From assembly GCF_039904985.1 (NCBI RefSeq), contig NZ_CP157005.1, positions 3,801,501 to 3,865,500 of the forward strand: a DNA stretch of 64,000 nucleotides, in the 5' to 3' direction. Below, in pieces: positions 26,456 to 36,353 of this stretch. The DNA comes from Methylomonas sp. AM2-LC. Lineage in GTDB: Bacteria > Pseudomonadota > Gammaproteobacteria > Methylococcales > Methylomonadaceae. The notes under the pieces were generated by a model, which worked only from the letters and a program-made list of their open reading frames with translations, searched no databases and had not been told where the DNA came from. The translations under genes and the position numbers were made by a program. The number at the start of each line of letters is the position of its first letter. Position 1 is the first letter of the stretch.

Positions 26456-27628
26456 ATGTCTATTAAAAGAATGGTCGATCTGGATTTAGCGGGCAAACGC
26501 GTATTAATTCGTCAAGATTTAAACGTTCCGGTTAAAGATGGCAAAGTGACCAGCGATTTACGCATTCAGGCCAGTGTACCCACTGTAGAAGCGGCTTTAG
26601 CCGGTGGCGCTGCTGTGATTTTAATGTCACATTTAGGTCGCCCTACCGAAGGTGAGTACGATGCCGATTCCAGTTTGCAACCCGTTGCTGAACGGTATAC
26701 CCAATTACTGGGTCAACCTGTGCGCTTGGTAAAAGACTGGCTGGATGGCGTTGATGTAAAACGCGGCGAAGTCGTATTATGCGAAAACGTGCGATTCAAT
26801 AAAGGTGAGAAGAAAAACAGCCCCGAATTAGGCAAAAAAATGGCTGCTTTATGTGATATTTTCGTCATGGATGCCTTTGGTACTGCACACCGGGCTGAAG
26901 CATCTACGCACAGCGTTGCTGAGCATGCTGCTATTGCCTGTGCCGGCCCATTACTTGCTGCTGAACTGGATGCGTTAGGCAAAGCGTTGGAACATCCACA
27001 ACACCCACTGGTTGCAGTGGTGGGTGGTTCTAAAGTGTCTACCAAACTGACTGTATTAGAGTCATTGTCCAGCAAAGTTGATCAATTGATAGTCGGTGGC
27101 GGCATTGCCAATACCTTTATTGCTGCTGCGGGTTATCCGGTGGGTAAATCGCTGTATGAAGCTGATTTATTGCCTGAAGCCAAGCGTCTGATTGCAGCCG
27201 CCAAACAACGTGGTGCCGACATTCCCATTCCAGTGGATGTGGTCTGTGCAAAAGAATTTTCAGAATCCGCTGTAGCAACCATCAAAAATGTTGCCGATGT
27301 GTCTGACGATGATTTGATACTGGATATTGGTCCACAAACCTCTAAAATCTACGCCGACATTCTGGCAACAGCCGGTACTATTGTCTGGAATGGCCCAGTT
27401 GGCGTGTTTGAAATCGACCAGTTTGGTGAAGGTACTAAAGCAATCTCTCTGGCAATTGCCAACAGTCCAGCATTTTCAATTGCTGGCGGTGGCGACACAC
27501 TAGCTGCTATCGATAAATATAATATTTCCGATAAAGTATCTTACACCTCTACGGGTGGCGGTGCATTTCTTGAGTTTCTTGAAGGAAAAGAATTACCGGC
27601 TGTGGCGGTTTTGCAATCACGCGCATAA
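26456..27628 (+). CDS. pgk: phosphoglycerate kinase
   Basis: Interconverts 1,3-bisphosphoglycerate + ADP and 3-phosphoglycerate + ATP in glycolysis/gluconeogenesis; methanotrophs also need it for C3 metabolism of assimilated carbon. At 390 residues it is full length. Motifs: [14 protein letters not shown] (14-27), SHLGRPTEG substrate site, [25 protein letters not shown] and the ATP-site [11 protein letters not shown] and AGGGDTLAA. Preceded by a clear ribosome-binding site. It stands alone here rather than in a gap-pgk-fba cluster. Confidence 0.97.
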   Translation: MSIKRMVDLDLAGKRVLIRQDLNVPVKDGKVTSDLRIQASVPTVEAALAGGAAVILMSHLGRPTEGEYDADSSLQPVAERYTQLLGQPVRLVKDWLDGVDVKRGEVVLCENVRFNKGEKKNSPELGKKMAALCDIFVMDAFGTAHRAEASTHSVAEHAAIACAGPLLAAELDALGKALEHPQHPLVAVVGGSKVSTKLTVLESLSSKVDQLIVGGGIANTFIAAAGYPVGKSLYEADLLPEAKRLIAAAKQRGADIPIPVDVVCAKEFSESAVATIKNVADVSDDDLILDIGPQTSKIYADILATAGTIVWNGPVGVFEIDQFGEGTKAISLAIANSPAFSIAGGGDTLAAIDKYNISDKVSYTSTGGGAFLEFLEGKELPAVAVLQSRA

Positions 27629-27693
27629 ACTATCGAGTTTCACTGTTGATAGATTTGAGCGCATTAACTGTTCTAACTTAGCAGTTTATCTTC

Positions 27694-27726
27694 ATCGGGT
27701 GCATACGTTATCGTCTTGCGCCCGAT
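27694..27726. terminator. hairpin between convergent pgk and chemoreceptor genes
   Basis: ATCGGGTGC pairs with GCGCCCGAT (one G-U type pair), 15-base loop, between the two gene ends. Probably a bidirectional terminator, though no long T run follows. Confidence 0.4.
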
Positions 27727-27772
27727 CATTTATGCCTTATTTAACAAATCTAGTGAAAAAACAACGATAAAA

Positions 27773-29413
27773 CTATAATGCTACTTTAAATTTACTCACT
27801 ACTTGTTTCAGGTCACTCGCCAGCTCAACTAATACTTTTGCCGCCAAACTGGTATTGTGAGCATTAATGGAATCAGAATGTACCACAGAGGATATTTTAC
27901 TCATGCTGTTACTGATTTCTTGAGTGGTTGCGGTTTGTTGTTCTGCAGCTGTGGCAATCTGGTGAGTTTGAGAGTTCAATATATCAATTTGTTCTACGAT
28001 GGCTTTAAGAGCTTGATCAGACCTCGCCGCCTCATTTGAACTTCGCTCAACCTCACGACTGCCCTCCTCCATCACTTTGACAGCCATATTTGTTTCAGCT
28101 TGAATCGCGGTGATCATATGACTAATTTCCTGTGTAGCTATACTCGTGCGCCCAGCCAAAGCTCGCACCTCATCAGCTACCACAGCAAAACCTCTACCTT
28201 GCTCTCCGGCACGGGCTGCTTCAATAGCTGCATTAAGTGCCAATAAGTTGGTTTGACTGGCAATATTTTCTATCGTCCCCACTATTTGACCTATTTGATT
28301 GGAACGCACACCCAGTTCACGCACGGTATTTGCAGCTGTAGTCACATGCGTTGCAATCGACTGCATAGATGCTATTGCATCCTGCACCACAGTAGAACCC
28401 TCATCGACAGACTGACTGGCTTTTTGAGCACTGATTGCAGCATAAGCACAGTTTTTGGCAATTTCGTTAGAGGTGGCAGCCATTTCTTCGTCTGCACTGG
28501 CAACGGCATTCGTTTGATCTGCTACTGCCTTTGCTCCTTCCGCTAACTGTAATGACGTTTGCAACATTTCCTCCGCTGAGACAGCAACTCTTTGCGCATT
28601 TCTTACCGTCACAATAATAATATCATGAAATTTTTGAGTAAAATCATTAAAGTGTAGGCAGATTTCTCCTAATTCATCCTGGCTGGCATGCTGAATACGA
28701 TGCGTCAAATCGCCGTTCGCTATGATTTTAATAGCATCAATAATTTTGCCAACTGGAGCAGTTATGCTATGTGTAAACCAAATTGTCATCAATGAGATTA
28801 ACCCAATGACAATTACTGAAAACCATACGATAAGCGATTGAGTTTGCTTACGAACCGATTGAATGTGGCTTTTATTGTCTATCATCAACTCTTTAACATT
28901 TTCCACCAGTTTATTAGTCGATTCATCCGCAGTATGTATGGCTTTTTTAAAGGGTATTAATGCCTTGTTTGCTTGTTGAGTGGTCGTTAAAGTTCCAGAC
29001 TGTATCTCACTCACAACAGATTCAACACCAATAAAATAATTTTGTAGATTCTGGCTAATTTCATTGGTCAAGTATTCTTGTTCAGGCGTTTTAACCCGTT
29101 TACTCAACTCTTCGAGTCTTGACTTGGCTTGTTGTTGAGCGTTACGCCATTTTGTAAGGTAGCTTGTTTGTTCCGCAGAATCATCAATATTGATAAACAT
29201 ATCTTTTTCGAAGCGGCGTAATTGTAAAAAGTTGATTTCGGCTTGATAAGCTAGCTCCATAATGCCTTCATCTTCTAAAATAATAGACTCAGCTGCTTTA
29301 GAAATAGTGGTTAGGCCGTAATAACCCATAAAACTGACAAAAATCAGAAACAGCACCGAAATACCAAATCCCCCACCCAGCCTTACACCTACTTTGAAAT
29401 CATCCAATCTCAT
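27773..29413 (-). CDS. methyl-accepting chemotaxis protein
   Basis: Transmembrane chemoreceptor, about 546 residues. Two membrane helices (near 10-32 and 192-214) flank a periplasmic four-helix ligand domain of the kind that begins with a helix carrying ...[15 protein letters not shown] ([16 protein letters not shown]) follows, then the long signalling coiled coil with the CheA/CheW-contact hairpin [21 protein letters not shown]. There is no C-terminal CheR-binding pentapeptide. The ATG at 29413 has a GGAG site; longer starts at 29446 and 29434 are possible. Ligand unknown; other che genes are not in the window. Confidence 0.93.
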   Translation of the reverse strand: MRLDDFKVGVRLGGGFGISVLFLIFVSFMGYYGLTTISKAAESIILEDEGIMELAYQAEINFLQLRRFEKDMFINIDDSAEQTSYLTKWRNAQQQAKSRLEELSKRVKTPEQEYLTNEISQNLQNYFIGVESVVSEIQSGTLTTTQQANKALIPFKKAIHTADESTNKLVENVKELMIDNKSHIQSVRKQTQSLIVWFSVIVIGLISLMTIWFTHSITAPVGKIIDAIKIIANGDLTHRIQHASQDELGEICLHFNDFTQKFHDIIIVTVRNAQRVAVSAEEMLQTSLQLAEGAKAVADQTNAVASADEEMAATSNEIAKNCAYAAISAQKASQSVDEGSTVVQDAIASMQSIATHVTTAANTVRELGVRSNQIGQIVGTIENIASQTNLLALNAAIEAARAGEQGRGFAVVADEVRALAGRTSIATQEISHMITAIQAETNMAVKVMEEGSREVERSSNEAARSDQALKAIVEQIDILNSQTHQIATAAEQQTATTQEISNSMSKISSVVHSDSINAHNTSLAAKVLVELASDLKQVVSKFKVAL

Positions 29414-29525
29414 TACTTTCTCCAAATTTGACATCACCACCTGCATTGACGGTAATTTAATTACAAAATTTAAGTAACTTTATTTACCCGATTGGCAAAC
29501 AACTCAATTGAGTTCTGTACTTGGC

Positions 29526-30647
29526 TCATTCACTTTTTGCAACTAGTTCAGTCGGTAAACACACTGCACAGCCTACATGTACCAGATCACCAATATGCTG
29601 ATGGCGGATGGGACGGTACATACCGTCTTCATGATTCATCTCTGTATAAAGCTGGTTTTCCCGATCAATCACTTCCCGTTCATGCTCAAAAGGATATAAG
29701 GTTTGCAACATCCCACCACCCTCGATAAAGTGCTGACTTTCCAACAGCATTAATTTGGCATGCAATAACTCGTGTAACAAGGCATCGGCAGGCGCAATGG
29801 AGCAAGCCGGGTTAGCATTGCAGTTAGCATCATTTAGCAGCCTTTCTGCACCTATACGGGTATCGAAATACACAGTAACGCTGTTTACCTGATTTTCTGT
29901 ACCCCAGGCTTGCGTCTGCCAGTTGTTCGCCTTGAATTTAAGTATTACTTTTTTTTCTTGAAACTGCTCCAGCAATTGAATCACTGCCGGGTATTCAGCA
30001 TAGTAATGAGCAATTTCTGTTAAATCTTGGTCAATATAGGTGGGATCATTGGCTTCTGCTTGATAACTGCCTATGAGAAAGTTTTTGATTACGCGCTCGG
30101 CCTGTGGATCAGATTGCATGGTCATTTTGTCTTTTTCATAAACTTCCAGCACCTGTTGTGCGGTGGGTAATGCAGCATGCCGTAAACTAATTACGGCTTT
30201 ACCATCACTACCTATCGCATTAACTAATTGCATGGATGAATTAGTACTACTTGAATAAGCAGCAACCATGGTGTGCGTAACCAATTCATCAGCAGTCACC
30301 AGTCTGGAAGTCGCCAACAGATTCATGCAAAAAGTCAGTACGATGAGCTTTTTGTTCCGTCTGTCATAGCCACCATGATCTATCTGTTGACTACGTCGAC
30401 TTTCCTTGAGATATATCTGATATTGTGCAGCAATTGCATGTAGCTCTGCATAGGCGTGCGGCGCAATGACACTTAAATTTTGTTGACAAACCAGTGCAGC
30501 CCGACCTTCAATTACACAAGGATGCAGGTAATTTTGTTTGGGATAAGCAGCATACCAAGCACTAAGAGCATTGCTCAGTTCTGATATACCAGAAACTGGG
30601 ATTTCAACACTTTGATAAATTTCTTGGATGCGCAATATTTCTGTCAT
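29526..30647 (-). CDS. putative zinc metalloprotease, M91-like
   Basis: 373 residues. The C-terminal third holds HELLH (292-296) followed by GGGMLQTLYPFEHEREVIDREN and an arginine-rich end YRPIRH, an arrangement like the M91 (NleD) effector proteases, where HExxH is followed by an E-N downstream. The rest is helical with no clear domain; a hydrophobic stretch lies at 101-118 and there is no N-terminal signal peptide. Two cysteines (276, 282) immediately precede the zinc motif. No secretion genes adjoin it. The protease call is from the motif; whether it is active and exported is unknown. Confidence 0.6.
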   Translation of the reverse strand: MTEILRIQEIYQSVEIPVSGISELSNALSAWYAAYPKQNYLHPCVIEGRAALVCQQNLSVIAPHAYAELHAIAAQYQIYLKESRRSQQIDHGGYDRRNKKLIVLTFCMNLLATSRLVTADELVTHTMVAAYSSSTNSSMQLVNAIGSDGKAVISLRHAALPTAQQVLEVYEKDKMTMQSDPQAERVIKNFLIGSYQAEANDPTYIDQDLTEIAHYYAEYPAVIQLLEQFQEKKVILKFKANNWQTQAWGTENQVNSVTVYFDTRIGAERLLNDANCNANPACSIAPADALLHELLHAKLMLLESQHFIEGGGMLQTLYPFEHEREVIDRENQLYTEMNHEDGMYRPIRHQHIGDLVHVGCAVCLPTELVAKSE

Positions 30648-30867
30648 ATTGGTTACTCTCAGTTGATCTTTTCAGTAACAAGATTGCTTTCAAGCTTAGC
30701 TCTAATACAAAAGACTGTTATGTTGTTGGTATTCTGCCAATCTTGCTTGGCTTGATCACTCGTTGCCTGTGATTGGTGTAAATTAACCAGCAACGGATAA
30801 ACTCTAATCTAATTGACTAGATAAATTGAATAAGTGAATACAATAATACTTATCAATATAAAAAACT

Positions 30868-30880
30868 TTGATTTAATCAA
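30868..30880. promoter_or_regulatory. short palindrome upstream of trhP
   Basis: TTGATTTAATCAA (TTGAT and ATCAA with a 3-bp centre) 62 bp before the trhP start. The arms match FNR half-sites, but the spacing is one base shorter than canonical FNR sites, so regulator identity is uncertain. Confidence 0.3.
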
Positions 30881-30942
30881 CAAAATGGCTATATATCTTT
30901 AGTGTTAAAATATCGCTTATTGCAGATACTTACTAAATTGAC

Positions 30943-32298
30943 ATGAAAAAAGTCGAACTTCTTTCGCCTGCTGGTACCCTACGTAATATGCGTTATGCGT
31001 TTGCTTTTGGTGCGGATGCGGTGTACGCAGGACAGCCACGTTACAGTTTACGTGTGCGTAACAATGATTTTTTAGCCGATAATTTGGCGAAAGGCATTGC
31101 CGAAGCCCACCAACTGGGTAAAAAGTTTTTTCTGGCTGCCAACGTTATACCCCACAATGCCAAAATCAAAACTTTTATCAAGGATTTAACCCCTATTATC
31201 GCCATGGGGCCGGATGCACTGATTATGGCTGATCCTGGCCTGATTATGCTTACTCGTGAGCAGTGGCCTGACATGCCCATTCATTTGTCTGTGCAAGCAA
31301 ATACCGTCAATTATGCCAGCGTTAAATTCTGGCAAAAAATGGGGGTAGAACGCATTATTTTATCCCGAGAATTATCTCTGGATGAAATAGCGGAAATTCG
31401 TCAGCAATGTCCAGACATGGAGCTGGAAGTTTTTGTGCATGGCGCTTTATGTATTGCTTATTCAGGGCGCTGCCTGTTGTCGGGATATTTTAATCATCGC
31501 GATCCTAATCAGGGAACCTGTACCAATTCCTGTCGTTGGAAATACGATACCGTTCCTGCTGAGGTCAATGCAGAGGGTGATTATGTACCGGCTCAGCAGT
31601 CGGTGCTATCCATGAACGACATTAATGAAGTGGCTAACACCGCCAGTTGCGGTGGCGCTGAACGTCACCCCTTAGCGGATAACATTTACTTTTTGGAAGA
31701 AGAAGGCCGGAAAGGCGAATTGTTGCCCATTATGGAAGACGAAAACGGCACCTATATTATGAACTCCAAGGATTTGCGCGCTATTGAGCATATCCAGCGC
31801 CTGGTGGAAATTGGTGTGGACAGTTTAAAAATAGAAGGTCGTACCAAATCCCATTTTTATGTGGCACGCACTGCGCAATCTTATCGACAGGCCATTGATG
31901 ATGCTTTAGCAGGTCGGCCTTTTCAACCAGAGCTACTGGGCATTTTAGATAATCTGGCAAATCGCGGTTATACCGATGGTTTTTATCAGCGCCATCACAC
32001 CCAGGAACATCAAAATTATCTTACCGGTTACTCTAAAAGCCACCAACAACAATTTTGTGGTGAAATTACTCACATAGATACTGACACTGGATTGGCTGAA
32101 ATTAGCGTTAAAAACAAATTTGCAGTGGGTGATAAACTGGAATTAATTTTACCCAGCGGCAATCAGGACATTGTGGTAGAACAAATGCAGGATAAATGGG
32201 GCAATGCCATGCAGGAAGCGCCAGGGGGCGGCTATGAAGTACGCGTGCCATTGCCTACCACTGACTGTAAATACGGTTTATTAGCGCGATACTTTTAA
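30943..32298 (+). CDS. trhP: tRNA 5-hydroxyuridine synthesis protein TrhP (U32 family)
   Basis: Also called YegQ. It hydroxylates U34 of certain tRNAs as the first step toward cmo5U/mcmo5U, from prephenate. 451 residues. It starts KKVELLSPAGTLRNMRYAFAFGADAVYAG and carries the U32 signature VFVHGALCIAYSGRCLLS with further cysteines TCTNSC nearby, which bind the iron-sulphur cluster. Previously annotated as a peptidase. A GGGGCTT hairpin follows the stop. Confidence 0.93.
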   Translation: MKKVELLSPAGTLRNMRYAFAFGADAVYAGQPRYSLRVRNNDFLADNLAKGIAEAHQLGKKFFLAANVIPHNAKIKTFIKDLTPIIAMGPDALIMADPGLIMLTREQWPDMPIHLSVQANTVNYASVKFWQKMGVERIILSRELSLDEIAEIRQQCPDMELEVFVHGALCIAYSGRCLLSGYFNHRDPNQGTCTNSCRWKYDTVPAEVNAEGDYVPAQQSVLSMNDINEVANTASCGGAERHPLADNIYFLEEEGRKGELLPIMEDENGTYIMNSKDLRAIEHIQRLVEIGVDSLKIEGRTKSHFYVARTAQSYRQAIDDALAGRPFQPELLGILDNLANRGYTDGFYQRHHTQEHQNYLTGYSKSHQQQFCGEITHIDTDTGLAEISVKNKFAVGDKLELILPSGNQDIVVEQMQDKWGNAMQEAPGGGYEVRVPLPTTDCKYGLLARYF

Positions 32299-32327
32299 AT
32301 CTTAGTCACTTAAAACAGTACGCAAAA

Positions 32328-32349
32328 GGGGCTTACGACAGGAAGCCCC
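32328..32349 (+). terminator. hairpin after trhP
   Basis: GGGGCTT (32328-32334) pairs with AAGCCCC (32343-32349), 30 bp past the stop. A T run follows only on the minus strand, so efficiency on the plus strand is uncertain. Confidence 0.45.
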
Positions 32350-32528
32350 ATAATATTAAAGCCAAGAATAATGACAGAAAATATTGGCGAAGCTGTCAAT
32401 TATCAGATGATGCTATTTTCGACAAGCCAACCATGAACAGTTAAACTACAGAGCCATAGAAGCCACTGCCGTTGTAAGCAGGACAAAACACGATTTTTTG
32501 AGGTTTCAAAACTTATCAGGAGACAGGC

Positions 32529-33014
32529 ATGTCATTTACCACCGCCAATCTGTGTAATCAGTTTGCTACGCAGGCCAATTTCCAAATTGCCGAATCAATA
32601 TTCACTTTATTTGGCAAAAATCGGCGTTTTTGTGGCAAAATTTCAACACTAAAAGTGTTTGAAGATAATAGCTTGGTAAAAACCACGCTGTCACAAGATG
32701 GCAAAGACCGAGTACTGGTTATTGATGGTGGGGGTTCGCGGCGTTGCGCCTTACTTGGCGAAAAACTTGCCAGTTTGGCACTGGCAAATGCCTGGGAGGG
32801 CATAGTCATTTACGGGTGTATTCGTGACGCCGAGCTGCTTGCAGAACTACCTATCGGCATTATGGCTTTAAACACTCACCCCATGCCCAGCCGCAAACAT
32901 GGGCAAGGAAATACGGACGTTGTGGTAACCTTTGCCGGGGTTAATTTTAAAAAAGATCATTATTTATACGCTGATAGTGACGGAATTATCGTCGCCGAAG
33001 CAAAATTAGATTAA
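32529..33014 (+). CDS. rraA: RraA-family protein
   Basis: 161 residues, full length for RraA. The family binds RNase E to inhibit it in enterics; many homologues are 4-hydroxy-4-methyl-2-oxoglutarate/4-carboxy-4-hydroxy-2-oxoadipate aldolases. It contains the conserved DGGGSRRCALLGEKLASLA run and YGCIRDAELL with the Arg-Asp pair of the aldolase site. The ATG follows AGGAG at 32518-32522. It is 37 bp upstream of ispH and probably cotranscribed. Which of the two activities applies cannot be told from sequence. Confidence 0.88.
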   Translation: MSFTTANLCNQFATQANFQIAESIFTLFGKNRRFCGKISTLKVFEDNSLVKTTLSQDGKDRVLVIDGGGSRRCALLGEKLASLALANAWEGIVIYGCIRDAELLAELPIGIMALNTHPMPSRKHGQGNTDVVVTFAGVNFKKDHYLYADSDGIIVAEAKLD

Positions 33015-33051
33015 AATGCTCACATCATAACCAAGTAAAACAGTCAAGATT

Positions 33052-34008
33052 ATGCATATAGTACTCGCCAACCCCCGTGGATTCTGTGCCGGTGTAGACC
33101 GGGCCATTGAAATTGTTGATCAAGCACTGGATACTTTCGGCGCACCGATTTATGTACGACATGAAGTTGTACACAATCGCACAGTGGTCGATGGCTTAAA
33201 AGATAAAGGTGCTATTTTTATTGAAGACCTAACCGATGTACCCATTGGTTCTTATCTGATTTTTAGTGCGCACGGCGTCTCTAAACAGGTACAAAAAGAA
33301 GCCGAACAACGTAAACTGACGGTTTTCGATGCCACCTGCCCTTTGGTAACTAAAGTACACATGCAGGTTGCCAAACATGCCAAACAGGATAGAGAAGTCA
33401 TACTAATCGGTCACGCCGGTCACCCAGAAGTTGAAGGCACCATGGGGCAGTATGATAAATGCACGCAAAATGGCAACATTTATCTGGTTGAAACCCCGGA
33501 AGATGTTAAAAACCTGATAGTCAATAACCCCGACAATCTGGCCTATGTTACGCAAACCACCTTATCTATGACTGATACCAAAATCATGGTAGATGCCTTG
33601 CGCGCCCAGTTTCCATCCATCAAAGAACAAAAGAAAGACGACATTTGCTACGCCACGCAAAACCGTCAGGATGCGGTACACGATTTGGCAGGCATTGCCG
33701 ATCTCATTCTGGTGGTTGGCTCACCCAATAGCTCAAATTCAAATCGTTTACGCGAAATTGCCGAACAATTGGGTAAACCTGCTTATTTGATTGATACCTT
33801 TAAAGATCTGGATAGACAATGGATAGAAGGTGTTGGCGTGGTGGGAGTCAGTGCTGGGGCTTCTGCACCGGAAATTCTGGTTCAGGAAGTCATCAACCAA
33901 CTGAAAGAATGGGGCGGCTCTAACACCACCATTACCGAAAACACCGGTATTGAAGAAAAAGTGGTGTTTTCTATCCCTAAAGAATTGAAAAAACACGTTA
34001 CCGCTTAA
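33052..34008 (+). CDS. ispH: 4-hydroxy-3-methylbut-2-enyl diphosphate reductase IspH
   Basis: Last enzyme of the MEP isoprenoid pathway, making IPP and DMAPP. At 318 residues it is standard size. The three cluster cysteines are present: C12 in [13 protein letters not shown]96 in [12 protein letters not shown]197 in [19 protein letters not shown] and the [13 protein letters not shown] motif are intact. Transcribed with the RraA-like gene just upstream. Confidence 0.97.
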   Translation: MHIVLANPRGFCAGVDRAIEIVDQALDTFGAPIYVRHEVVHNRTVVDGLKDKGAIFIEDLTDVPIGSYLIFSAHGVSKQVQKEAEQRKLTVFDATCPLVTKVHMQVAKHAKQDREVILIGHAGHPEVEGTMGQYDKCTQNGNIYLVETPEDVKNLIVNNPDNLAYVTQTTLSMTDTKIMVDALRAQFPSIKEQKKDDICYATQNRQDAVHDLAGIADLILVVGSPNSSNSNRLREIAEQLGKPAYLIDTFKDLDRQWIEGVGVVGVSAGASAPEILVQEVINQLKEWGGSNTTITENTGIEEKVVFSIPKELKKHVTA

Positions 34009-34109
34009 AATTTTGGCAGAATTTTCTGTATTGACAAAAAAACGATAACTGCAATTCAGCATCACTTTTTTAGTTTATACCAATGGGCTGTCGGATGTGC
34101 TGAACAAAG

Positions 34110-34209
34110 TGAGGCGCATTTGTCGTGTTTTTTGCGCCTCATTGCTGACATTGAATAAGCTTGACCCGTTGGCTGACTAGAAAATCTAAACCAGCCAACG
34201 GCAGCAATG
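34110..34209. other. nested inverted repeats in the ispH-ilvE gap
   Basis: Two adjacent structures. Hairpin A: TGAGGCGCA (34110-34118) with TGCGCCTCA (34133-34141). Structure B: outer CATTGCTG (34140-34147) with CAGCAATG (34202-34209), inner CCGTTGGCTG (34166-34175) with CAGCCAACGG (34192-34201), contiguous on the right arm and separated by an 18-base bulge on the left. All arms are perfect. Hairpin A may terminate ispH; B may be a regulatory RNA element or an old repetitive element. The remainder of the 394-bp gap appears empty. Confidence 0.55.
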
Positions 34210-34402
34210 ACATGACGAAAAATCATTGAAAACACTATCCAATACTGCAAAACACAGTTCAAACTTAACATTCTCTAAGTATTTACAACATTTATTCAAC
34301 ACTGCGTTTAATGCAAGCGCTGGTTTATAGTACAATTTTAAGCATGGCGGCTGGAAACCACTAGCCCAACGACAAATATCAAAGATAAACAGACAGGTTC
34401 AT

Positions 34403-35332
34403 ATGATGAAAACAATGGATGACAGAGATGGTTGGATATGGCTGGATGGAAAATGGGTTGAATGGCGAGAAGCAAAAGTCCATGTTTTAACACATACTTT
34501 ACATTACGGCGCAGGTGTATTTGAAGGATTACGCGCCTATCAAGGTACACAAGGTACCGCCATTTTTAAATTGCAGGAGCATACTGATCGCTTGTTCCGT
34601 TCTGCGCATATCATGAATATGAAAATGCCTTATAGCAAAGCAGAAATTAATCAGGCTCACCGTGACGCGGTGGCTAAAAACAATCTGGATAGTGCCTATA
34701 TTCGCAGCATGTGCTTCTTCGGCTCTGAAGGTATGGGTTTGCGTGCCGATAATCTAAAAGTGCATATCATGATAGCCGCCTGGACTTGGGGTGCCTATCT
34801 GGGTGCAGAGAATATGGAAAAAGGTATTCGTATCCGCACCTCGTCTTATACGCGTAACCATGTTAACAGTACCATGTGCAAAGCCAAAGCCAATGGTAAC
34901 TACATCAACTCTATTCTGGCTTTACAAGAAGCACTGGCAACGGGTTACGATGAAGCCTTATTGTTGGATCACGAGGGATATGCCGCAGAAGGCAGTGGTG
35001 AAAATCTGTTTATTGTGCGGAATGGCAAACTTTACACCCCAGAAACTACTTCTGCGTTGGAAGGTATTACGCGTGAAACCTTGATCACCATTGCTCGTGA
35101 ACAAGGCTATGAAGTGATTGAAAAACGCATTACCCGCGACGAAGTTTATATTGCTGATGAAGCCTTCTTTACGGGTTCAGCCGCTGAGGTCACACCTATC
35201 CGTGAATACGATGGTCGTGCAATTGGTAGCGGCAGCCGTGGCCCTATTACCGAAAAACTACAAGCCTTATACTTTGACTATGTAAACGGACGTCGTGACG
35301 ATCATCGGGAATGGTTAAGTCTCGTTCGTTAA
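34403..35332 (+). CDS. ilvE: branched-chain amino acid aminotransferase
   Basis: PLP-dependent aminotransferase for Val, Leu and Ile. 309 residues. It opens with the fold-IV pattern RDGWIWLDGKWVEW and THTLHYGAGVFEGLRAY; the PLP lysine lies in CKAKANGNYINS and the phosphate-binding loop in ALEGITRETL and GSAAEVTPI. An internal ATG three codons downstream could also serve. The stop is followed one base later by the waaF GTG start, coupling it to LPS genes. Confidence 0.94.
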   Translation: MMKTMDDRDGWIWLDGKWVEWREAKVHVLTHTLHYGAGVFEGLRAYQGTQGTAIFKLQEHTDRLFRSAHIMNMKMPYSKAEINQAHRDAVAKNNLDSAYIRSMCFFGSEGMGLRADNLKVHIMIAAWTWGAYLGAENMEKGIRIRTSSYTRNHVNSTMCKAKANGNYINSILALQEALATGYDEALLLDHEGYAAEGSGENLFIVRNGKLYTPETTSALEGITRETLITIAREQGYEVIEKRITRDEVYIADEAFFTGSAAEVTPIREYDGRAIGSGSRGPITEKLQALYFDYVNGRRDDHREWLSLVR

Positions 35333-35333
35333 A

Positions 35334-36344
35334 GTGAAAGATGAACCGTTAAAAATCCTGATCATCGGCCCATCATGGGTCGGTGATATGGTGATGGCGC
35401 AAAGCCTGTTTATCGTACTGAAGCAGCAACACCCACATAGCCAGATCGACGTATTAGCTCCGCCCTGGTCATTGCCGCTATTGCAACGCATGCCAGAAGT
35501 ACATCAAGCCTTAGGTTTGCCGCTGGGTCATGGTCAATTTGGTTTATTGACGCGCTTTAAAATCGGTCGAAAATTAAAACACCACGGTTATGATCAGGCC
35601 ATTGTATTACCCAATTCATGGAAATCGGCCCTGATTCCCTTTTTTGCTGGAATTCCACGCCGCACGGGTTATCTGGGAGAATTGCGCAGGGGTCTGTTAA
35701 ATGATTTGCATAGTTTGGAGAAAACACGTCTAACTATGACGGTACAGCGCTTTGTAGCCTTGGCTTTTGCAAAATCTGCACTATCGGCACCCACCTACCC
35801 TTATCCGCAACTAACTACAAGTCTGGAATTACAAACTTTAGTCTCTGCTAAGTTTGGTTTAGCTGACAAACCATTACTCGCACTCTGCCCCGGTGCAGAA
35901 TACGGCCCTGCCAAACGCTGGCCGGTGGCACACTTCGCGGAAGTGGCTCGGCAAAAACAAAGTGAAGGTTGGCAAATAGGTTTATTTGGCTCCGAAAAAG
36001 ATCGTGCTGTTTGCACAGAAATTAACTCTTTGAGTGGCGATAGTTGTCACAATTTTGCGGGTAAAACCCAGTTGCATGAAGCCTTGGATTTATTGTCAAT
36101 AGCTACGGTAGTGGTGAGTAATGATTCCGGTTTAATGCATATTGCAGCAGCTGTGGACACAAAACTAATTGCCATTTATGGCTCTTCCGACCCTGGCTTT
36201 ACACCACCGCTACATAGCAAAGCCACTATTTTGCAACTGCATTTGCCCTGCTCGCCCTGTTTTAAACGTGTGTGTCCTTTGCAGCATACGCATTGTTTAA
36301 CAGAACTGAGCCCCGCAACTGTACTCGCGGCAATCGAAGCCTAA
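35334..36344 (+). CDS. waaF: ADP-heptose:LPS heptosyltransferase II
   Basis: Glycosyltransferase family 9; adds the second heptose of the inner LPS core on the cytoplasmic face. 336 residues. It shows the opening IIGPSWVGDMVMAQSLF, the GAEYGPAKRWPVAHFAEVA nucleotide-binding stretch and SNDSGLMHIAAAVDTKLIAIYGSSDPGFTPP. GTG start at 35334, one base after the ilvE stop. Followed by waaC after 9 bp. Confidence 0.95.
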   Translation: MKDEPLKILIIGPSWVGDMVMAQSLFIVLKQQHPHSQIDVLAPPWSLPLLQRMPEVHQALGLPLGHGQFGLLTRFKIGRKLKHHGYDQAIVLPNSWKSALIPFFAGIPRRTGYLGELRRGLLNDLHSLEKTRLTMTVQRFVALAFAKSALSAPTYPYPQLTTSLELQTLVSAKFGLADKPLLALCPGAEYGPAKRWPVAHFAEVARQKQSEGWQIGLFGSEKDRAVCTEINSLSGDSCHNFAGKTQLHEALDLLSIATVVVSNDSGLMHIAAAVDTKLIAIYGSSDPGFTPPLHSKATILQLHLPCSPCFKRVCPLQHTHCLTELSPATVLAAIEA

Positions 36345-36353
36345 ACAAAACCC

